Shown: one piece after another, positions 1 through 8,071 of the stretch
Position numbering within the stretch: the first letter of the stretch is position 1
How the letters are laid out: each line of letters opens with the position of its first letter
NCBI RefSeq assembly: GCF_002368115.1
Contig: NZ_AP018316.1
Span: forward strand, 1,158,525-1,207,051
Origin: Dolichospermum compactum NIES-806
Lineage (GTDB): Bacteria > Cyanobacteriota > Cyanobacteriia > Cyanobacteriales > Nostocaceae
Direction of reading: 5' to 3'
Length of the DNA stretch: 48,527 nt
Notes under the pieces: model-generated
Seen by the model: the letters and a program-made list of their open reading frames with translations, nothing else
The model's database searches: none
Told to the model about the DNA's origin: nothing
Made by a program: the position numbers and the translations under genes

Positions 1-51
1 GCATAAATCCTGCAAATAAACAGATTTTTGATATCTGACGCACCTTACCAA

Positions 52-73
52 TGTGCCAGTTGCGTAAGTCCTG
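52..73. mobile_element. IS701-type element end (remnant)
   Basis: This stretch matches the right terminus of the intact IS701-family element at 43174-44422, reading TGTGCCAGTTGCGTAAGTCC and then TG. No transposase lies to its left within the window, so only the outer end remains. It directly abuts the 5'-truncated antitoxin fragment at 75-252. The loss of the antitoxin N-terminus is therefore probably due to this insertion or a later deletion. Confidence 0.75.
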
Positions 74-74
74 T

Positions 75-252
75 AAGCTTAGAACTTGAACAAATAAATA
101 ATTTAACTAACGGTATTCTCAAAGAATTTACAATTGAAAATTTATTAAGTTATTTAATTAAATTAGGTCAAAATGTAGAAATCATGGTAACAAATCAACA
201 GGAAGATAAATCTCAACCAAAAATTAATGTTGTCTATCAAAAAATTGCTTAA
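75..252 (+). pseudogene. XRE/HigA-type antitoxin, 5'-truncated
   Basis: The frame is open from 28 to 252, but its first residues are translated IS end, so the native part begins near 75. The remaining ~58 residues (LEQINNLTNGILKEFTIENL, then a segment ending in GQNVEIMV) look like the C-terminal half of the XRE-family antitoxins paired with RelE/HigB toxins. The DNA-recognition helices are lost. Its TAA is followed within 2 bp by another toxin fragment, so this is a deletion junction between two unrelated TA loci. A fused short protein could still be made from a TTG at 28, but I see no reason to think it works. Confidence 0.55.
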
Positions 253-253
253 T

Positions 254-373
254 GCTAGTTTATATAATACTGATAAATATTGGTCAGCAGTCATTACCTA
301 TCGTAGTGATAAAATAAGAATTATTTCTGTTCGTCGTTCTCATACTGAAGAGGTTAATATTTATGAAAGCTGA
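254..373 (+). pseudogene. brnT: BrnT-type toxin, C-terminal remnant
   Basis: Translated from 254, this frame gives 39 codons ending ITYRSDKIRIISVRRSHTEE and then VNIYES-stop. That matches the conserved end of BrnT ribonuclease toxins, whose last strand carries an RIISxRxA/S motif. No start codon and no N-terminal half are present. The stop at 371-373 overlaps the ATG of the following antitoxin by 11 bp, the usual overlapping brnT-brnA arrangement. The toxin is dead while its antitoxin is still open. Confidence 0.6.
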
Positions 374-596
374 AGAATTTGATACTAAGTTTGACAATGG
401 TGAAGATATTACTGAGTTTTTAGACTTATCTCAAGTACATCATTCAGGGTATACACAAAAAAGAGTTAATATTGATTTTCCTGTTTGGATGATAGAAGCC
501 TTAGAACAGGAAGCAAAACGTTTAGGTGTTACTTCTGATTCTATTATTAAATTGTGGCTGGCTGAACGTCTGGATAAAAAAGTGATTACCAATTAG
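363..596 (+). CDS. brnA: BrnA-like / CopG-type antitoxin
   Basis: This is a 77-aa protein. The C-terminal half (RVNIDFPVWMIEALEQEAKR, then a GVTSDSIIKLWLAERLDK segment) has the ribbon-helix-helix pattern of BrnA/CopG antitoxins: a short beta strand, then two amphipathic helices. The acidic N-terminus (EEFDTKFDNGEDITEFLDL) is typical of the toxin-contacting part of BrnA. The family binds its toxin and represses its own operon. Here the cognate toxin upstream is only a C-terminal fragment, so the gene is an orphan antitoxin. It could still neutralise a related toxin elsewhere, which is inference. Confidence 0.7.
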   Translation: MKAEEFDTKFDNGEDITEFLDLSQVHHSGYTQKRVNIDFPVWMIEALEQEAKRLGVTSDSIIKLWLAERLDKKVITN

Positions 597-649
597 TTAT
601 AGTAGAAGCAGACGTTTATTTAGTAAATTTCCAACTTGAGGTAATCAAT

Positions 650-1168
650 ATGACACAGGAATTAATAGACCTCAGAAATAGTATTTTAGAACAACGTTAC
701 AGCGATGCTTTAGCTATTGTTGATGAATTAGAGGGGATGAGTAAACAAGCTATTTTACGGAATATTCAAGCATTTTTGAGAATTTTGTTAATTCATTTGA
801 TTAAAAACCAAATAGAAGCCCGATTAACTAATTCTTGGGTTGCTTCTATTCGCAATTCATTGATAGAAATTAAAAAAATAAATCTCAAAGAAAATAAAAA
901 ATCCTATTATATCAATCAAAATGAATGGGATGGTTGGTTAGAAGATGAAATTGAATTAGCAATAGCTGACGCTAGTTTAGAAGTAATGAATGGAAAATTT
1001 AAGCGTCAGCAACTTTCCCAAATGTTAAACAAACCACAATTAATATTAACTGCAACCGAGTTAATTAACTTCACCTATAATTATCAAATTAGAGAATTAC
1101 CAGATATTATTGATGATTATTTAGGTAATTTATCTGGTGGTGAAGATTGGAAGTTAGGGAAAAGGTAA
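650..1168 (+). CDS. DUF29 family protein, tandem copy 1
   Basis: This 172-aa protein resembles cyanobacterial DUF29 proteins: small, helical, of unknown function, with a conserved tract ending in an S/N-W-x-A-S-I motif (here NSWVASIRNSL, residues ~61-71). The start is set by TTGAGG followed by ATG at 650. It opens a head-to-tail array of four copies. Each gene is 519 bp and the next ATG comes 5 bp after the stop, giving an exact 524-bp period. The upstream Shine-Dalgarno of copies 2-4 lies inside the preceding gene's last codons (GGGAAAAGG), so translation is probably coupled. No catalytic motif is visible. Confidence 0.7.
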   Translation: MTQELIDLRNSILEQRYSDALAIVDELEGMSKQAILRNIQAFLRILLIHLIKNQIEARLTNSWVASIRNSLIEIKKINLKENKKSYYINQNEWDGWLEDEIELAIADASLEVMNGKFKRQQLSQMLNKPQLILTATELINFTYNYQIRELPDIIDDYLGNLSGGEDWKLGKR

Positions 1169-1173
1169 TCAAT

Positions 1174-1692
1174 ATGACACAAGAACTAATAGACCTCAGA
1201 AACAGTATTCTAGAACAACGTTACACCGACGCTTTGGCTATTGTTGATGAATTAGAGGGGATGAGTAAACAAGCAATTTTACGAAATATTGAATCATTTT
1301 TGTTGAGATTGATGATTCATTTGATTAAAAATCAAGTGGAACAGCGGTTAACTAATTCTTGGGCTGCATCAATTGAAAGTTCAATTTTAGAAATTAAGAA
1401 ATTGAATTTAAAAGATAATAAAAAATCTTACTATCTGAATATTGATGAATGGGTAGAAATCTTAGAAGATGCTATAGAGTTAGCAATTCGTCCTGCAAGT
1501 TTAGAAATAATGAATGGAAAATTTCAAAGACAACAAATTTCTCAAATGTTAAATAAACCACAATTAATATTAACTGCAACTGAGTTAATTAACTTGACCT
1601 ATAATTATCAAATTAGAGAATTGCCAGATATTATTGATGATTATTTAGGTAATTTATCTGGTGGTGAAGATTGGAAGTTAGGGAAAAGGTAA
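1174..1692 (+). CDS. DUF29 family protein, tandem copy 2
   Basis: This 172-aa paralogue of the gene at 650 starts at the ATG at 1174. An open frame from 1147 would merely translate the end of copy 1. Its N-terminal 40 and C-terminal 60 residues are nearly the same as copy 1. The middle is more diverged (SIESSILEIKKLNLKDNKK, then LNIDEWVEILEDAIELAI). The shared ends GGEDWKLGKR and MTQELIDLRN mark the duplication unit. The function is unknown. Whether the copies form a complex or vary a binding surface cannot be told from sequence. Confidence 0.7.
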   Translation: MTQELIDLRNSILEQRYTDALAIVDELEGMSKQAILRNIESFLLRLMIHLIKNQVEQRLTNSWAASIESSILEIKKLNLKDNKKSYYLNIDEWVEILEDAIELAIRPASLEIMNGKFQRQQISQMLNKPQLILTATELINLTYNYQIRELPDIIDDYLGNLSGGEDWKLGKR

Positions 1693-1697
1693 TCAAT

Positions 1698-2216
1698 ATG
1701 ACACAAGAACTAATAGACCTCAGAAACAGTATTCTAGAACAACGTTACACCGACGCTTTGGCTATTGTTGATGAATTAGAGGGGATGAGTAAACAAGCGA
1801 TTTTACGAAATATTCAAGCATTTTTGAGAATTTTGTTAATTCATTTAGTTAAAAACCAAATAGAAACCCGATTAACTAATTCTTGGGTTGCTTCTATTCG
1901 TAATTCATTGATAGAAATTAAAAAAATAAATCTCAAAGAAAATAAGAAATCCTATTATATCAACCAGGATGAATGGGATAGTTGGTTAGAAGATGAAATT
2001 GAATTAGCCATAGCTGACGCTAGTTTAGAAGTTTTGAATGGGATTTATAATGAATTTCAATTAGCGGAAATGGTTAATAAAAATGAGGTAATCTCTATCG
2101 CTAGGAAATTTTTGGAATTGACTCATTTACATTCTGTGAAAGAGTTACCAAAAACTATTGCTGAACTGTTAATACAGTTACCCGGTGGTGAAGATTGGAA
2201 ATTAGGGAAAAGGTAA
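1698..2216 (+). CDS. DUF29 family protein, mosaic copy 3
   Basis: The third 172-aa copy starts at 1698. Residues 1-112 match copy 1 almost exactly. Residues ~113-162 (from GIYNEFQLAEMVNKNEVISI to LLIQLPGG) are replaced by an unrelated-looking sequence of the same length, and the usual GGEDWKLGKR end then returns. Keeping exact length and frame while swapping one block suggests gene conversion from another DUF29 paralogue. Copies 1, 2 and 4 carry the alternative tail (KFKRQQLSQMLNKPQLILTA). No function is known. Confidence 0.7.
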   Translation: MTQELIDLRNSILEQRYTDALAIVDELEGMSKQAILRNIQAFLRILLIHLVKNQIETRLTNSWVASIRNSLIEIKKINLKENKKSYYINQDEWDSWLEDEIELAIADASLEVLNGIYNEFQLAEMVNKNEVISIARKFLELTHLHSVKELPKTIAELLIQLPGGEDWKLGKR

Positions 2217-2221
2217 TTAAT

Positions 2222-2740
2222 ATGACTCAAGAATTAATAGACCTGAGAAATAGTATTGTAGAACAACGTTACACTGATGCTTTAGCTATTGTTGATGAAT
2301 TAGAGGGGATGAGTAAAAAAGCCATATTACGACAAATTAAATTTTTTTTGAAAGTTTTGTTAATTCATTTAATTAAAAATTAAATTGAGAAAAGATTAAC
2401 AAATTCTTGGGTTGCTTCTATTCGGAATTCATTAATAGAAATTCAAGATATTAACCTCAAAGAAAATAAAAAATTCTATTATATCAATCAAGATGAATGG
2501 GATAGTTGGTTAGAAGATGAAATTGAATTAGCCATAGCTGACGCTAGTTTAGAAGTAATGAATGGAAAATTTAAGCGTCAGCAACTTTCCCAAATGTTAA
2601 ACAAACCACAATTAATATTAACTGCAACCGAGTTAATTAACTTCACCTATAATTATCAAGTTAGAGAATTACCAGATATTATTGATGATTATTTAGGTAA
2701 TTTAACTGGTGGTGAAGATTGGAAATTAGGTAAGAAGTGA
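2222..2740 (+). pseudogene. DUF29 family, copy 4, nonsense-broken
   Basis: The fourth copy keeps the full 519-bp length and frame. Codon 54 is TAA at 2381-2383, where the other copies have CAA (KNQIE becomes KN-stop-IE). The upstream part gives a 53-aa fragment, and the downstream part (from 2384) stays open to the normal end GGEDWKLGKK. Apart from the stop, the 3' part is close to copy 1, so the mutation looks recent. Readthrough or re-initiation at the ATG at 2558 is possible but unsupported. Confidence 0.75.
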
Positions 2741-2937
2741 GATATTGATACAGATACATAAATATTTAAACTCAGTAGCCAATGATCACAAGTAATCAAC
2801 GAACAATAACTAAACCTTAAAATATGCCAGTTAAATTAACTTTATGCCTTTTGTGACTGTAAGAATCAGCTAAGTCAGACTAGAATTAACCGGGCCAGTT
2901 AACCTTTGCTGAAATTCCCAACACAGGAGGTTTAATT

Positions 2938-3963
2938 TTGACGAAGTTGAAAATTGGTATTAATGGATTCGGTCGAATTGGTAGACTTGTGTTACGTGCC
3001 GGTCTTACTAATCCCAACATTGAATTTGTAGGAATTAATGATTTAGTTCCCCCCGATAACCTTGCTTATCTTCTCAAGTACGACTCTACACACGGGAGAC
3101 TGAAAAGCAAAATTGAAGCTAGAGAAGACGGTATTGTAATTGACGGTCATTTTGTCCCTTGTGTGTCCATGCGAAATCCCGCAGAACTACCTTGGGGTAA
3201 ATTGGGAGTAGATTATGTTGTTGAATCTACAGGACTGTTCACAGATTACGCTGGGGCTGAAAATCACCTGAAAGCAGGTGCAAAGCGAGTTGTGATTTCT
3301 GCACCAACAAAAGAACCAGAGAAAGTAAAAACAATGGTCATGGGTGTAAATCATCACCTATTTGACCCAGCAAAAGACTTGATTGTCTCCAATGCAAGTT
3401 GTACTACAAATTGTTTAGCCCCCATTGCTAAAGTCATTAATGATAACTTCGGTTTAGCCGAAGGGTTAATGACCACAGTTCACGCTACAACAGCTACTCA
3501 GCCCACGGTAGATGGTCCCAGTCGCAAAGATTGGCGCGGTGGACGAGGTGCGGGACAAAATATAATTCCCTCCGCTACAGGGGCGGCTAAAGCGGTGGCT
3601 TTGGTATTACCAGAATTGAAAGGTAAATTAACAGGAATGGCTTTGAGAGTTCCCACTCCTGATGTCTCCGTAGTTGATTTAACTTTCAAAACTACAAAAT
3701 CTACTACTTACAAAGAAATCTGTGCAGCCATGAAAAAAGCTGCTGAAGGTAATTTGGCAGGTGTGTTAGGTTACACCGATGAAGAAGTCGTATCTACAGA
3801 TTTTCAAGGTGATTCCCACTCTAGCATCTTCGACGCAGGGGCAGGAATTGAACTCAATGCCAATTTCTTCAAAGTTGTCTCCTGGTATGACAACGAATGG
3901 GGTTACTCCAACCGCGTCATTGATTTGATGTTGTCAATGGCCAAAAAAGAAGGATTGATTTAG
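2938..3963 (+). CDS. gap1: glyceraldehyde-3-phosphate dehydrogenase, NAD-type (Gap1)
   Basis: Glycolytic GAPDH of 341 aa converts glyceraldehyde-3-phosphate to 1,3-bisphosphoglycerate. The Rossmann motif GINGFGRIG is at residues 7-15, catalytic Cys155 lies in SNASCTTNCLAP, and His182 in TTVHATTATQ. The S-loop reads VDGPSRKDWRGGR, as in NAD-specific E. coli-type enzymes, rather than the A-S pair of photosynthetic NADP-using Gap2. I therefore assign Gap1. The start is a TTG at 2938 with AGGAGG 7 bp upstream (2925-2930). Pyruvate kinase and transaldolase follow on the same strand, a cluster known in Anabaena and fitting dark or heterocyst sugar catabolism. A small mobile-type repeat separates gap1 from pyk. 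Confidence 0.95.
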   Translation: MTKLKIGINGFGRIGRLVLRAGLTNPNIEFVGINDLVPPDNLAYLLKYDSTHGRLKSKIEAREDGIVIDGHFVPCVSMRNPAELPWGKLGVDYVVESTGLFTDYAGAENHLKAGAKRVVISAPTKEPEKVKTMVMGVNHHLFDPAKDLIVSNASCTTNCLAPIAKVINDNFGLAEGLMTTVHATTATQPTVDGPSRKDWRGGRGAGQNIIPSATGAAKAVALVLPELKGKLTGMALRVPTPDVSVVDLTFKTTKSTTYKEICAAMKKAAEGNLAGVLGYTDEEVVSTDFQGDSHSSIFDAGAGIELNANFFKVVSWYDNEWGYSNRVIDLMLSMAKKEGLI

Positions 3964-3985
3964 AGAATGAGTAATGGAATCGGTC

Positions 3986-4076
3986 AGGACTTACGCAAAA
4001 TATCTCTCGAATCCTCATTTCTCCGTGACCTCTGTGCCTCTGTGGTTCGTTATTCCATGAATTTTGCGTAAGTTCT
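3986..4076. mobile_element. 91-bp MITE-like inverted-repeat element
   Basis: The ends are AGGACTTACGCAAAAT (3986-4001) and ATTTTGCGTAAGTTCT (4061-4076), inverse complements at 15 of 16 positions. The outer core GACTTACGCAA is also the terminus of the IS701-family element at 43174-44422, so this non-coding piece could be moved by that transposase. The interior holds a CTCTGTGCCTCTGTGG tract and no gene. No clear target duplication is visible. It ends ~58 bp before the pyruvate kinase start, so it may supply or disturb the pyk promoter. Confidence 0.65.
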
Positions 4077-4133
4077 ATCAGTAATACAGGGCTTAACGGG
4101 GTGTGCTACTTTACCGTTACTCCTTACATACTT

Positions 4134-5564
4134 ATGCGTCGCACAAAAATTGTTTGTACTATAGGACCTGCTACATCTTCACCTGAGAAATTAGAAGCTT
4201 TGGTGCGGGCGGGAATGAATATGGCGCGGTTAAATTTCTCTCATGGTGCTTATGAGGCTCATGCCCAGGTTTTTCATCATCTGCGGCAGATTAGCAAGGA
4301 TTTACACAAGCCCATTGCAATTATGCAAGATTTGTGTGGACCAAAGATTCGGTTGGGGAAATTACCACCGGAAGGGCTAATGTTAGAAGCTGGGACTGAG
4401 GTGACATTTCTCCTACAGGAGAAGGGGGAAAATATTGATGAGTTACCCTTGCCTCTACCCACTCTATTCGCCATGATGCGATGTGGTGAACCGATTTTAA
4501 TTAATGATGGTCGGGTGAAATTAACTGTTACCAGTCGTGACGCTGATAGAATTCGCGCTCAGGTGAATATTGGCGGTTTGATTTCTTCTCATAAAGGTGT
4601 GAATTTACCCGCAACTCCTTTACCTGTAAGTTCAATTACAGAAAAAGATTTAGCGGATTTACGATTTGGGATACAATTAGGAGTAGACTGGGTTGCGGTG
4701 TCCTTTGTGCGATCGCCCCAAGACCTAGAACCCGCACGCCGCATGATTGAAGGCGCTGGCTCAAAAATTCGCCTCATTGCCAAAATCGAACGGGCGGAAG
4801 CTGTAACCAACTTAGATGCTATCCTGGAAGCTGCGGACGGAATTATGATTGCCCGTGGCGATTTAGGGGTGGAAGTACCAATTTATGAAGTCCCCCTGAT
4901 TCAAAAAGAAATTGCTCGTCGTTGTAATCAAGCTGGTAAACCAGTAATTACAGCTACCCAAATGTTAGAGTCCATGATTAGCTCCCCCGACCCGACTCGC
5001 GCTGAAGCTACGGACGTGGCTAACTCGATTTTCGATGGCACAGATGCAGTTATGTTGTCTGGAGAAACGGCAATGGGTGACTATCCGATTGCGGCTGTCC
5101 AAATCATGCACAATATCGCCTTACAAACAGAAACAGCACTCCAAGAGGGAAATAGACATTCTTGGATTCCTGAAGCTGGTAGTCTCTCTGTCACAGAATC
5201 AGTATCTCAATCTGTCTGTCGCATTGCCTATGAAATCGGTGCTAAAGCAATTCTCTGTAATACTACATCAGGAAGTACAGCCAAACTCGTTTCTAAATAT
5301 CGTCCCAGCACACCAATTATCGCTCTTACTTCCGACTGTACTGCCTACCGTCAATTAGCTTTATCTTGGGGTGTAGAACCGCTACTGATTCAACCTGTTC
5401 ACAATGCTGAAGAAATGTTTGTGAATGTGGTAGACACCGTTGTAGATAGTGGTTTAGTTCAGGAAGGAGACAAGGTGGTGATTACCTCTGGTGTCCCAAT
5501 TGGTCAATCTGGAACAACAAGTTTAATTAAAGTGCATTCTATTGGACAGCCAATTACAGCATGA
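4134..5564 (+). CDS. pyk: pyruvate kinase
   Basis: This 476-aa enzyme converts phosphoenolpyruvate and ADP to pyruvate and ATP in the last step of glycolysis. Family landmarks are MRRTKIVCTIGPATSS at the N-terminus, the substrate-binding ARLNFSHG (31-38), catalytic Lys217 in LIAKIERAEAV, metal-binding ARGDLGVE (240-247), and ITATQMLESM (272-281). The frame is open from 4101, but the family N-terminus begins at the ATG at 4134, so I use that. No strong ribosome site precedes it. The length fits the short form without a C-terminal PEP-utilising domain. It lies downstream of gap1 and upstream of transaldolase. Confidence 0.93.
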   Translation: MRRTKIVCTIGPATSSPEKLEALVRAGMNMARLNFSHGAYEAHAQVFHHLRQISKDLHKPIAIMQDLCGPKIRLGKLPPEGLMLEAGTEVTFLLQEKGENIDELPLPLPTLFAMMRCGEPILINDGRVKLTVTSRDADRIRAQVNIGGLISSHKGVNLPATPLPVSSITEKDLADLRFGIQLGVDWVAVSFVRSPQDLEPARRMIEGAGSKIRLIAKIERAEAVTNLDAILEAADGIMIARGDLGVEVPIYEVPLIQKEIARRCNQAGKPVITATQMLESMISSPDPTRAEATDVANSIFDGTDAVMLSGETAMGDYPIAAVQIMHNIALQTETALQEGNRHSWIPEAGSLSVTESVSQSVCRIAYEIGAKAILCNTTSGSTAKLVSKYRPSTPIIALTSDCTAYRQLALSWGVEPLLIQPVHNAEEMFVNVVDTVVDSGLVQEGDKVVITSGVPIGQSGTTSLIKVHSIGQPITA

Positions 5565-5690
5565 CGCATCTAAAATGGGTGATTGGGGACTGGGGATTGG
5601 GAATTGGGAATTGGTAAACATTTTTACCTCTTGCCTTTTGCCTCTTACCTATTCACTAACCACTGACCACTGACTACTGACTACTGACAT
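5565..5690. repeat. short tandem repeat tract between pyk and tal
   Basis: The spacer consists of degenerate short tandem repeats: a GGGGATTGGGAATTGGGAAT-like heptamer series (5584-5615), then CTTGCCTTTTGCCTCTTACC, then ACTGACCACTGACTACTGAC-type heptamers. Such heptameric short tandemly repeated repetitive sequences are typical of heterocyst-forming cyanobacteria. No gene or clear promoter is recognised. Confidence 0.75.
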
Positions 5691-5701
5691 TGGAGTATGT
5701 T

Positions 5702-6703
5702 ATGCCTAAGAACTTACTAGAAGCACTACGGGCAATAACCGTTGTGGTAGCGGATACCGGAGATATCCAATCAATTGAACAGTTTAAACCTCAAGATGCT
5801 ACGACCAATCCCTCATTGATTACCGCTGCGGCACAAATGCCGGAATATCAGGATATTGTTGATCAAACTTTACTCAAAGCTAAGAAAGATGCGGGTACTG
5901 GTGCTAGTCAAGCCCAGGTGGTATCTCTGGCTTTTGACCGTTTGGCGGTATCTTTTGGATTAAAGATTTTGCAAATTATTCCTGGTCGCGTTTCTACAGA
6001 AGTAGATGCTCGTTTATCCTATGATACAGATGCTACTGTGGCTAAGGCACGGGATTTAATCGCTCAGTATAAAGCTGCTGGTGTTTCCAAAGAGCGGGTT
6101 TTGATTAAAATTGCCTCTACTTGGGAAGGTATCAAAGCTGGGGAAATTTTGGAAAAAGAAGGTATTCACTGTAACTTAACTTTACTATTTGGTCTGCACC
6201 AAGCGATCGCCTGTGCTGAAGCTGGAATCACTTTAATTTCTCCTTTTGTTGGTCGCATTCTTGACTGGTACAAGAAAGATACTGGCCGGGATAGTTACCC
6301 GTCAGCGGAAGATCCAGGTGTATTATCTGTGACTACCATTTATAACTACTATAAAAAGTTTGGTTATAAAACTGAGGTAATGGGTGCTAGTTTCCGCAAT
6401 ATTGGCGAAATTACTGAATTAGCTGGTTGCGATTTGTTAACTATCTCTCCTGGTTTGTTGACAGAATTGCAAAACACTGTTGCTGAATTACCCCGCAAAC
6501 TTGATCCTGCGAAGGTAGCAAATCTATCAATTGATAAAATTTCTCTTGATAAAGCCACCTTTGATCAAATGCACAATGGCGATCGCATGGCTTCTGATAA
6601 ACTTGCAGAAGGTATTGATGGTTTTACCAAGGCTTTGATTTCTTTGGAAAAACTATTGGCCGAAAGATTAGCTCGTTTAGAAAGTGAAAAGGTAACTGCT
6701 TAA
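5702..6703 (+). CDS. tal: transaldolase (class 1)
   Basis: This 333-aa enzyme of the non-oxidative pentose phosphate pathway transfers a dihydroxyacetone unit from sedoheptulose-7-phosphate to glyceraldehyde-3-phosphate. The motif DATTNPSLI is at 32-40, and the Schiff-base Lys136 lies in ERVLIKIASTWEGIKA. ISPFVGRILDWY and the C-terminal KLLAERLARLE tail fit TalA/TalB proteins. An upstream TTG at 5690 is possible. The ATG at 5702 has GGAG 6 bp before it and matches the family N-terminus (MPKNLLEALR), so it is preferred. It closes the gap1-pyk-tal cluster. Confidence 0.93.
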   Translation: MPKNLLEALRAITVVVADTGDIQSIEQFKPQDATTNPSLITAAAQMPEYQDIVDQTLLKAKKDAGTGASQAQVVSLAFDRLAVSFGLKILQIIPGRVSTEVDARLSYDTDATVAKARDLIAQYKAAGVSKERVLIKIASTWEGIKAGEILEKEGIHCNLTLLFGLHQAIACAEAGITLISPFVGRILDWYKKDTGRDSYPSAEDPGVLSVTTIYNYYKKFGYKTEVMGASFRNIGEITELAGCDLLTISPGLLTELQNTVAELPRKLDPAKVANLSIDKISLDKATFDQMHNGDRMASDKLAEGIDGFTKALISLEKLLAERLARLESEKVTA

Positions 6704-7044
6704 TAATTGGTAATAGGTAATAGGTAATTGGTAAAATTCTTACCTGTTCTCTATTACCTATTACCTGCTTGATCTACTACAAGGCTGTTAAGAATCTCCT
6801 ATTTCAATTAATTAATTTTTCTTTAATCCTGATAAATATCCCTAAAACATAGTTAAATCACGAATTATAGCTAAATTCCAACTTTTTAATTCTGGCAATA
6901 TTAAAATAGGTTAAATCATTAAATATTAGTAAAAATAGGAAAAATTAGTAATTAAGCTCCTAACTACAACCATATCCTCAATCTTCTTAACCTTGACTTT
7001 ATTTAAACCTAATGTAATAGTATTACTATATTTTTAGTGGGTAG
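6704..7044. other. intergenic region after tal, with inverted repeat
   Basis: Just after the tal stop, a GGTAATAGGTAATAGGTAAT tract (6710-6735) is followed by its inverse TATTACCTATTACC (6752-6765). The RNA would form a long imperfect hairpin that could end transcription of the cluster. The rest (6780-7044) is very AT-rich without an open frame, tRNA or repeat that I recognise. The promoter of the riboswitch-led gene downstream should lie near its right end. Confidence 0.55.
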
Positions 7045-7170
7045 CCTAATCCAAATTCATCAAAGCTGAATTTGAAACGGAGGAACCAAGTATTTGGGGC
7101 TAATCTTACGAGAGACACCTTCCAGTCTTAGCCCGTCAGCTAACTCCGTCGGCAATGGAAGGAACTCCAA
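7045..7170 (+). ncRNA. cyclic di-AMP riboswitch (ydaO/yuaA type)
   Basis: The leader carries the ydaO signature: ACGGAGGAACC (7077-7087), a GGGGCTAATCTT joining segment (7096-7107), and TAGCCCGTCAGCTAACTCCG (7129-7148). P1 is visible as ACGGAG (7077-7082) pairing with CTCCGT (7144-7149). CCTTCC (7118-7123) can pair with GGAAGG (7157-7162) outside P1, as expected for the pseudoknot of this class. The class senses c-di-AMP and usually turns genes off when ligand is bound. An imperfect hairpin at ~7211-7256, built on TTTTAGATTT and AAATCTGAAA, may be part of the expression platform. The outer ends are approximate. Confidence 0.85.
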
Positions 7171-7310
7171 AATCTTGGCTGTAATATCAGTTATGATTGG
7201 GGCTTCCTTAAATAAATTTTAGATTTTGGATTTGAGATAAATCTGAAATTTAAAATTGTCATCCCCCGCTTCTCATTGATTAATCGTTTCAAGGGAGAGA
7301 AGTTAAAACT

Positions 7311-7970
7311 GTGAAAATTAAGCCAATGTTAGCACGGTTACAAAGTGCTATAGGTCGTGATGACCTAATTGAACAAATGGTATTCTTACCAGAAGCTAAA
7401 AAATCATTTTCTAAAAGAGGTTCTCAGATAAAATCAGCTAACTTAATTGTCGGCTATAATGGTTCACCTCAAAGTCATACAGCCCTGGATCTTGCTTGTT
7501 GGATTGCCCACCAAACGAGTTTAGCTACTAACTCTCAAGTTACAGTTCAAGCCGTTTATGTACTAGAAGAAAACTTCAATTATCAGTCTGTTGATATCTT
7601 CAATTTGCCTGAAAATCAACTTCAGTTAGAAAGTGAATTCAGCAATATATCAAAGCCAGCTAAGTTCCTATTAACTCAACCAAAAGTAACAGCAATTTTA
7701 CCGCAGTTAGAAAGAGAATTCAGAACTTCTCTCAAGGAAGCAGACAGTATTCTGTGGCAAGCAAAAACTCTAGCCCAAGAGTGGCAAGGTTCGTTTAAAT
7801 CTCATCTGCGATTTGGCAACATTGCGAAAGAACTTAAGAAAGTTGTGGAATTAGAAAGTGCAGATATTCTTTTTTTAGGCTGCCAATCTAGTAATCATCC
7901 CATGATTGCAAAACTAGATCAAAACTTCCCTTGTGCCGTTTTGGGTATTCCCCATTGTATTGATGAATAA
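7311..7970 (+). CDS. universal stress protein (UspA family)
   Basis: This protein of 219 aa starts at a GTG (7311) after AAGGGAGAGAAG; an in-frame ATG at 7326 is the alternative. NLIVGYNGSPQSHTALDLAC (~44-63) is the first strand and helix of a Usp fold, and SADILFLGCQSSN near residue 187 is the later strand and nucleotide-loop region. The end loop CQSSNHPM differs from the full G-2x-G-9x-G-S/T signature, so ATP binding is uncertain. A ~40-residue N-terminal extension precedes the domain. The c-di-AMP riboswitch directly upstream suggests that ligand level controls it, linking it to osmotic or day/night stress. That role is inferred from the switch class, not shown. Confidence 0.85.
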   Translation: MKIKPMLARLQSAIGRDDLIEQMVFLPEAKKSFSKRGSQIKSANLIVGYNGSPQSHTALDLACWIAHQTSLATNSQVTVQAVYVLEENFNYQSVDIFNLPENQLQLESEFSNISKPAKFLLTQPKVTAILPQLEREFRTSLKEADSILWQAKTLAQEWQGSFKSHLRFGNIAKELKKVVELESADILFLGCQSSNHPMIAKLDQNFPCAVLGIPHCIDE

Positions 7971-8023
7971 TTCTCTGTTTTCAATTACTTCAAAATCGCT
8001 TAACCGTTTGATTCTATAGGTAG

Positions 8024-8044
8024 GGGTTTAGCAGTGCTAAACCC
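8024..8044. terminator. hairpin after the stress protein gene
   Basis: GGGTTTAGC (8024-8032) and GCTAAACCC (8036-8044) form a perfect 9-bp stem with a 3-nt loop. A T-run (8059-8066) lies ~15 bp further on. It sits between two convergent genes and may end both transcripts. The same palindrome type also occurs as a dispersed intergenic repeat in related cyanobacteria, so its role as a terminator is inference. Confidence 0.5.
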
Positions 8045-8071
8045 TTACACATCTAGGTTTTTTTTGCAATC

